Below, in pieces: positions 19,886-20,481 of a stretch of DNA of 20,481 nucleotides (within the stretch, counting starts at the first letter, position 1; each line of letters opens with the position of its first letter). Under the pieces are notes generated by a model, which was not told the origin of the DNA, did no database searches, and saw only the letters and a list, made by a program, of their open reading frames with translations. The stretch is from DASYVD01 sp050693035. Its GTDB lineage: Bacteria; Actinomycetota; UBA4738; CALAEC01. The DNA lies in contig JBOGWB010000039.1 in assembly GCA_050693035.1 (NCBI GenBank), positions 1 to 20,481 of the forward strand, in the 5' to 3' direction. A program made the translations under genes and the position numbers.

Positions 19886-19933
19886 CTCGGCGGTTGGACG
19901 GGGAAGGGTCGCGGAAGGTTCCCGGTCGGAGGC

Positions 19934-19939
19934 TATACT
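19934..19939 (+). promoter_or_regulatory. -10 box of the tRNA-Glu/Asp/Phe cluster
   Basis: TATACT is the best -10 match in the window. It lies 38 bases before tRNA-Glu, in the gap between that gene and the divergent lipoprotein gene. On the other strand the overlapping TAGCCT could serve the lipoprotein gene. Confidence 0.5.
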
Positions 19940-19977
19940 GGCAGCGCTGCCCCCGCGGGCGGGGGGCGATGGTGCTT

Positions 19978-20050
19978 GCCCCCATCGTCTAGCGGCCCAG
20001 GATACCGGTCTTTCAAGCCGGCGGCGCGGGTTCGAATCCCGCTGGGGGCA
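19978..20050 (+). tRNA. tRNA-Glu (anticodon TTC)
   Basis: Acceptor GCCCCCA with TGGGGGC (20043-20049), anticodon stem CCGGT/GCCGG with loop CTTTCAA (anticodon TTC), T loop TTCGAAT and T stem GCGGG/CCCGC. Discriminator A at 20050; CCA is not encoded. Three bases separate it from tRNA-Asp. Confidence 0.95.
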
Positions 20051-20053
20051 CAC

Positions 20054-20129
20054 GGGCCTGTGGAGCAGCCTGGCCGTGCTCGCCACCCTGTCAAGGTGGA
20101 GGTCGCGGGTTCGAATCCCGTCAGGCCCG
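20054..20129 (+). tRNA. tRNA-Asp (anticodon GTC)
   Basis: Acceptor GGGCCTG with CAGGCCC (20122-20128), D arm GAGC..GCTC, anticodon stem CCACC/GGTGG with loop CTGTCAA (anticodon GTC), T arm GCGGG TTCGAAT CCCGT. Discriminator G at 20129, as expected for tRNA-Asp. CCA not encoded. Confidence 0.95.
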
Positions 20130-20171
20130 CGGAAACCGCCGGAGCGCCGCGCGCTCGGGCGCGAACAGGAC

Positions 20172-20244
20172 GGCGAGGTAGCTCAGTTGGCAGAGCACGC
20201 GGCTGAAAACCGCGGTGTCGGCGGTTCGACTCCGTCCCTCGCCA
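20172..20244 (+). tRNA. tRNA-Phe (anticodon GAA)
   Basis: Acceptor GGCGAGG with CCTCGCC (20237-20243), D arm GCTC..GAGC, anticodon stem CGCGG/CCGCG with loop CTGAAAA (anticodon GAA), T arm GGCGG TTCGACT CCGTC. Discriminator A at 20244. CCA not encoded. It follows tRNA-Asp by 42 bases and is likely on the same transcript. Confidence 0.95.
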
Positions 20245-20282
20245 CGAGGGGGTCAAAAGCGGGCATCCGAGCGGTGCCGGTC

Positions 20283-20477
20283 CTAGTACGAGGACTGCTC
20301 GAGGAGCTGGCGGACCTCCCGTTCGCGGTACCGGCGATGCCCTCCGAGCGTCCTGATCGAGGAGAGCTTCCCGGCCTTCGCCCAACGGGTGACCGTCTTC
20401 GGATCGACACGGAACATCGTGGCGACCTCAGCCGGCGTGAGCAGTGGCTCGGCGTCTGTGGTCTGGCGCGTGGTCAT
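20283..20477 (-). CDS. bldC: BldC-type MerR-like DNA-binding protein
   Basis: A 64-residue protein that is little more than a winged helix-turn-helix: LLTPAEVATMFRVDPKTVTR (about 12-31) then WAKAGKLSSIRTLGGHRRYR (32-51). Over the core it looks almost identical to Streptomyces BldC, a transcription factor that binds direct repeats cooperatively and delays development there. The tail after RYREREVRQLLEQ is short. In non-sporulating actinobacteria the same small protein is common and its role is less clear. The ATG at 20477 is four bases from the window edge, so its promoter is not visible. It converges with the tRNA cluster. Identification of the family is very strong. Confidence 0.93.
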   Translation of the reverse strand: MTTRQTTDAEPLLTPAEVATMFRVDPKTVTRWAKAGKLSSIRTLGGHRRYREREVRQLLEQSSY

Positions 20478-20481
20478 GGCT

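Noticed and set aside
18072..20244. Possible attachment-site repeats from the tRNA genes
   Set aside because: Repeated GGTTCGAATCCC matches are the ordinary T arms of the tRNAs; no integrase gene in the window.
20237..20250. CCTCG-CCA-CGAGG hairpin overlapping the tRNA-Phe 3' end
   Set aside because: Short and made largely of the tRNA acceptor strand; no T run.

Overview
The window is high-GC DNA (about 70% by eye), densely coded on both strands. It almost certainly comes from an actinobacterium (Actinomycetota), probably an uncultured or deep-branching one. The evidence is a GlnR-type orphan regulator beside glnA, the order glnA / glnE / second glutamine synthetase familiar from Mycobacterium, a near-identical BldC protein, several GTG starts and many leaderless-type promoters (TANNNT 6-8 nt before the start codon). 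Genus or class cannot be assigned from sequence alone.

Layout. 1-3788 (minus): a group transcribed leftward, alpha/beta hydrolase > ECF-like sigma factor > Ogt DNA-repair methyltransferase > DUF2993/LmeA-like exported protein > sulfate adenylyltransferase (Sat, running off the left edge). The first three genes are tightly overlapped; sat has its own promoter. 3832-12031: a nitrogen-assimilation cluster. It holds glnR, type I-beta glnA with an adenylylation Tyr, a degenerate stand-alone receiver, glnE, and two further I-alpha-type glutamine synthetases transcribed divergently. Arrays of 11-bp-spaced GlnR-like boxes lie before glnA and between the two extra synthetases.

12170-16322: the most unusual part. 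Two paralogous tiny Lys/Ala-rich proteins, a 56-residue basic protein and a 70-residue Cys-rich putative zinc protein surround a 740-residue membrane protein joining a PqqD-like domain, an M50 metalloprotease core (HELGH) and two cyclic-nucleotide-binding domains. A Crp/Fnr-family regulator follows. Four GTGA-N6-TCAC palindromes of the Crp type lie here: one before the protease gene, and three in exact 24-bp register before the second basic-peptide gene. The Crp-family protein has a recognition helix much like that of E. coli CRP. I read this as a candidate cyclic-nucleotide-responsive module; the link is inference.

16372-20477: glutamine-dependent NAD+ synthetase (a consumer of the glutamine made upstream), tRNA-Lys, a lower-GC TolB-like beta-propeller gene with an apparent frameshift near its end, a minus-strand lipoprotein of unknown function, a tRNA-Glu/Asp/Phe cluster, and bldC.

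Stretches not listed are short intergenic gaps (all under 300 bases). No CRISPR, insertion sequence, rRNA or replication origin was seen.
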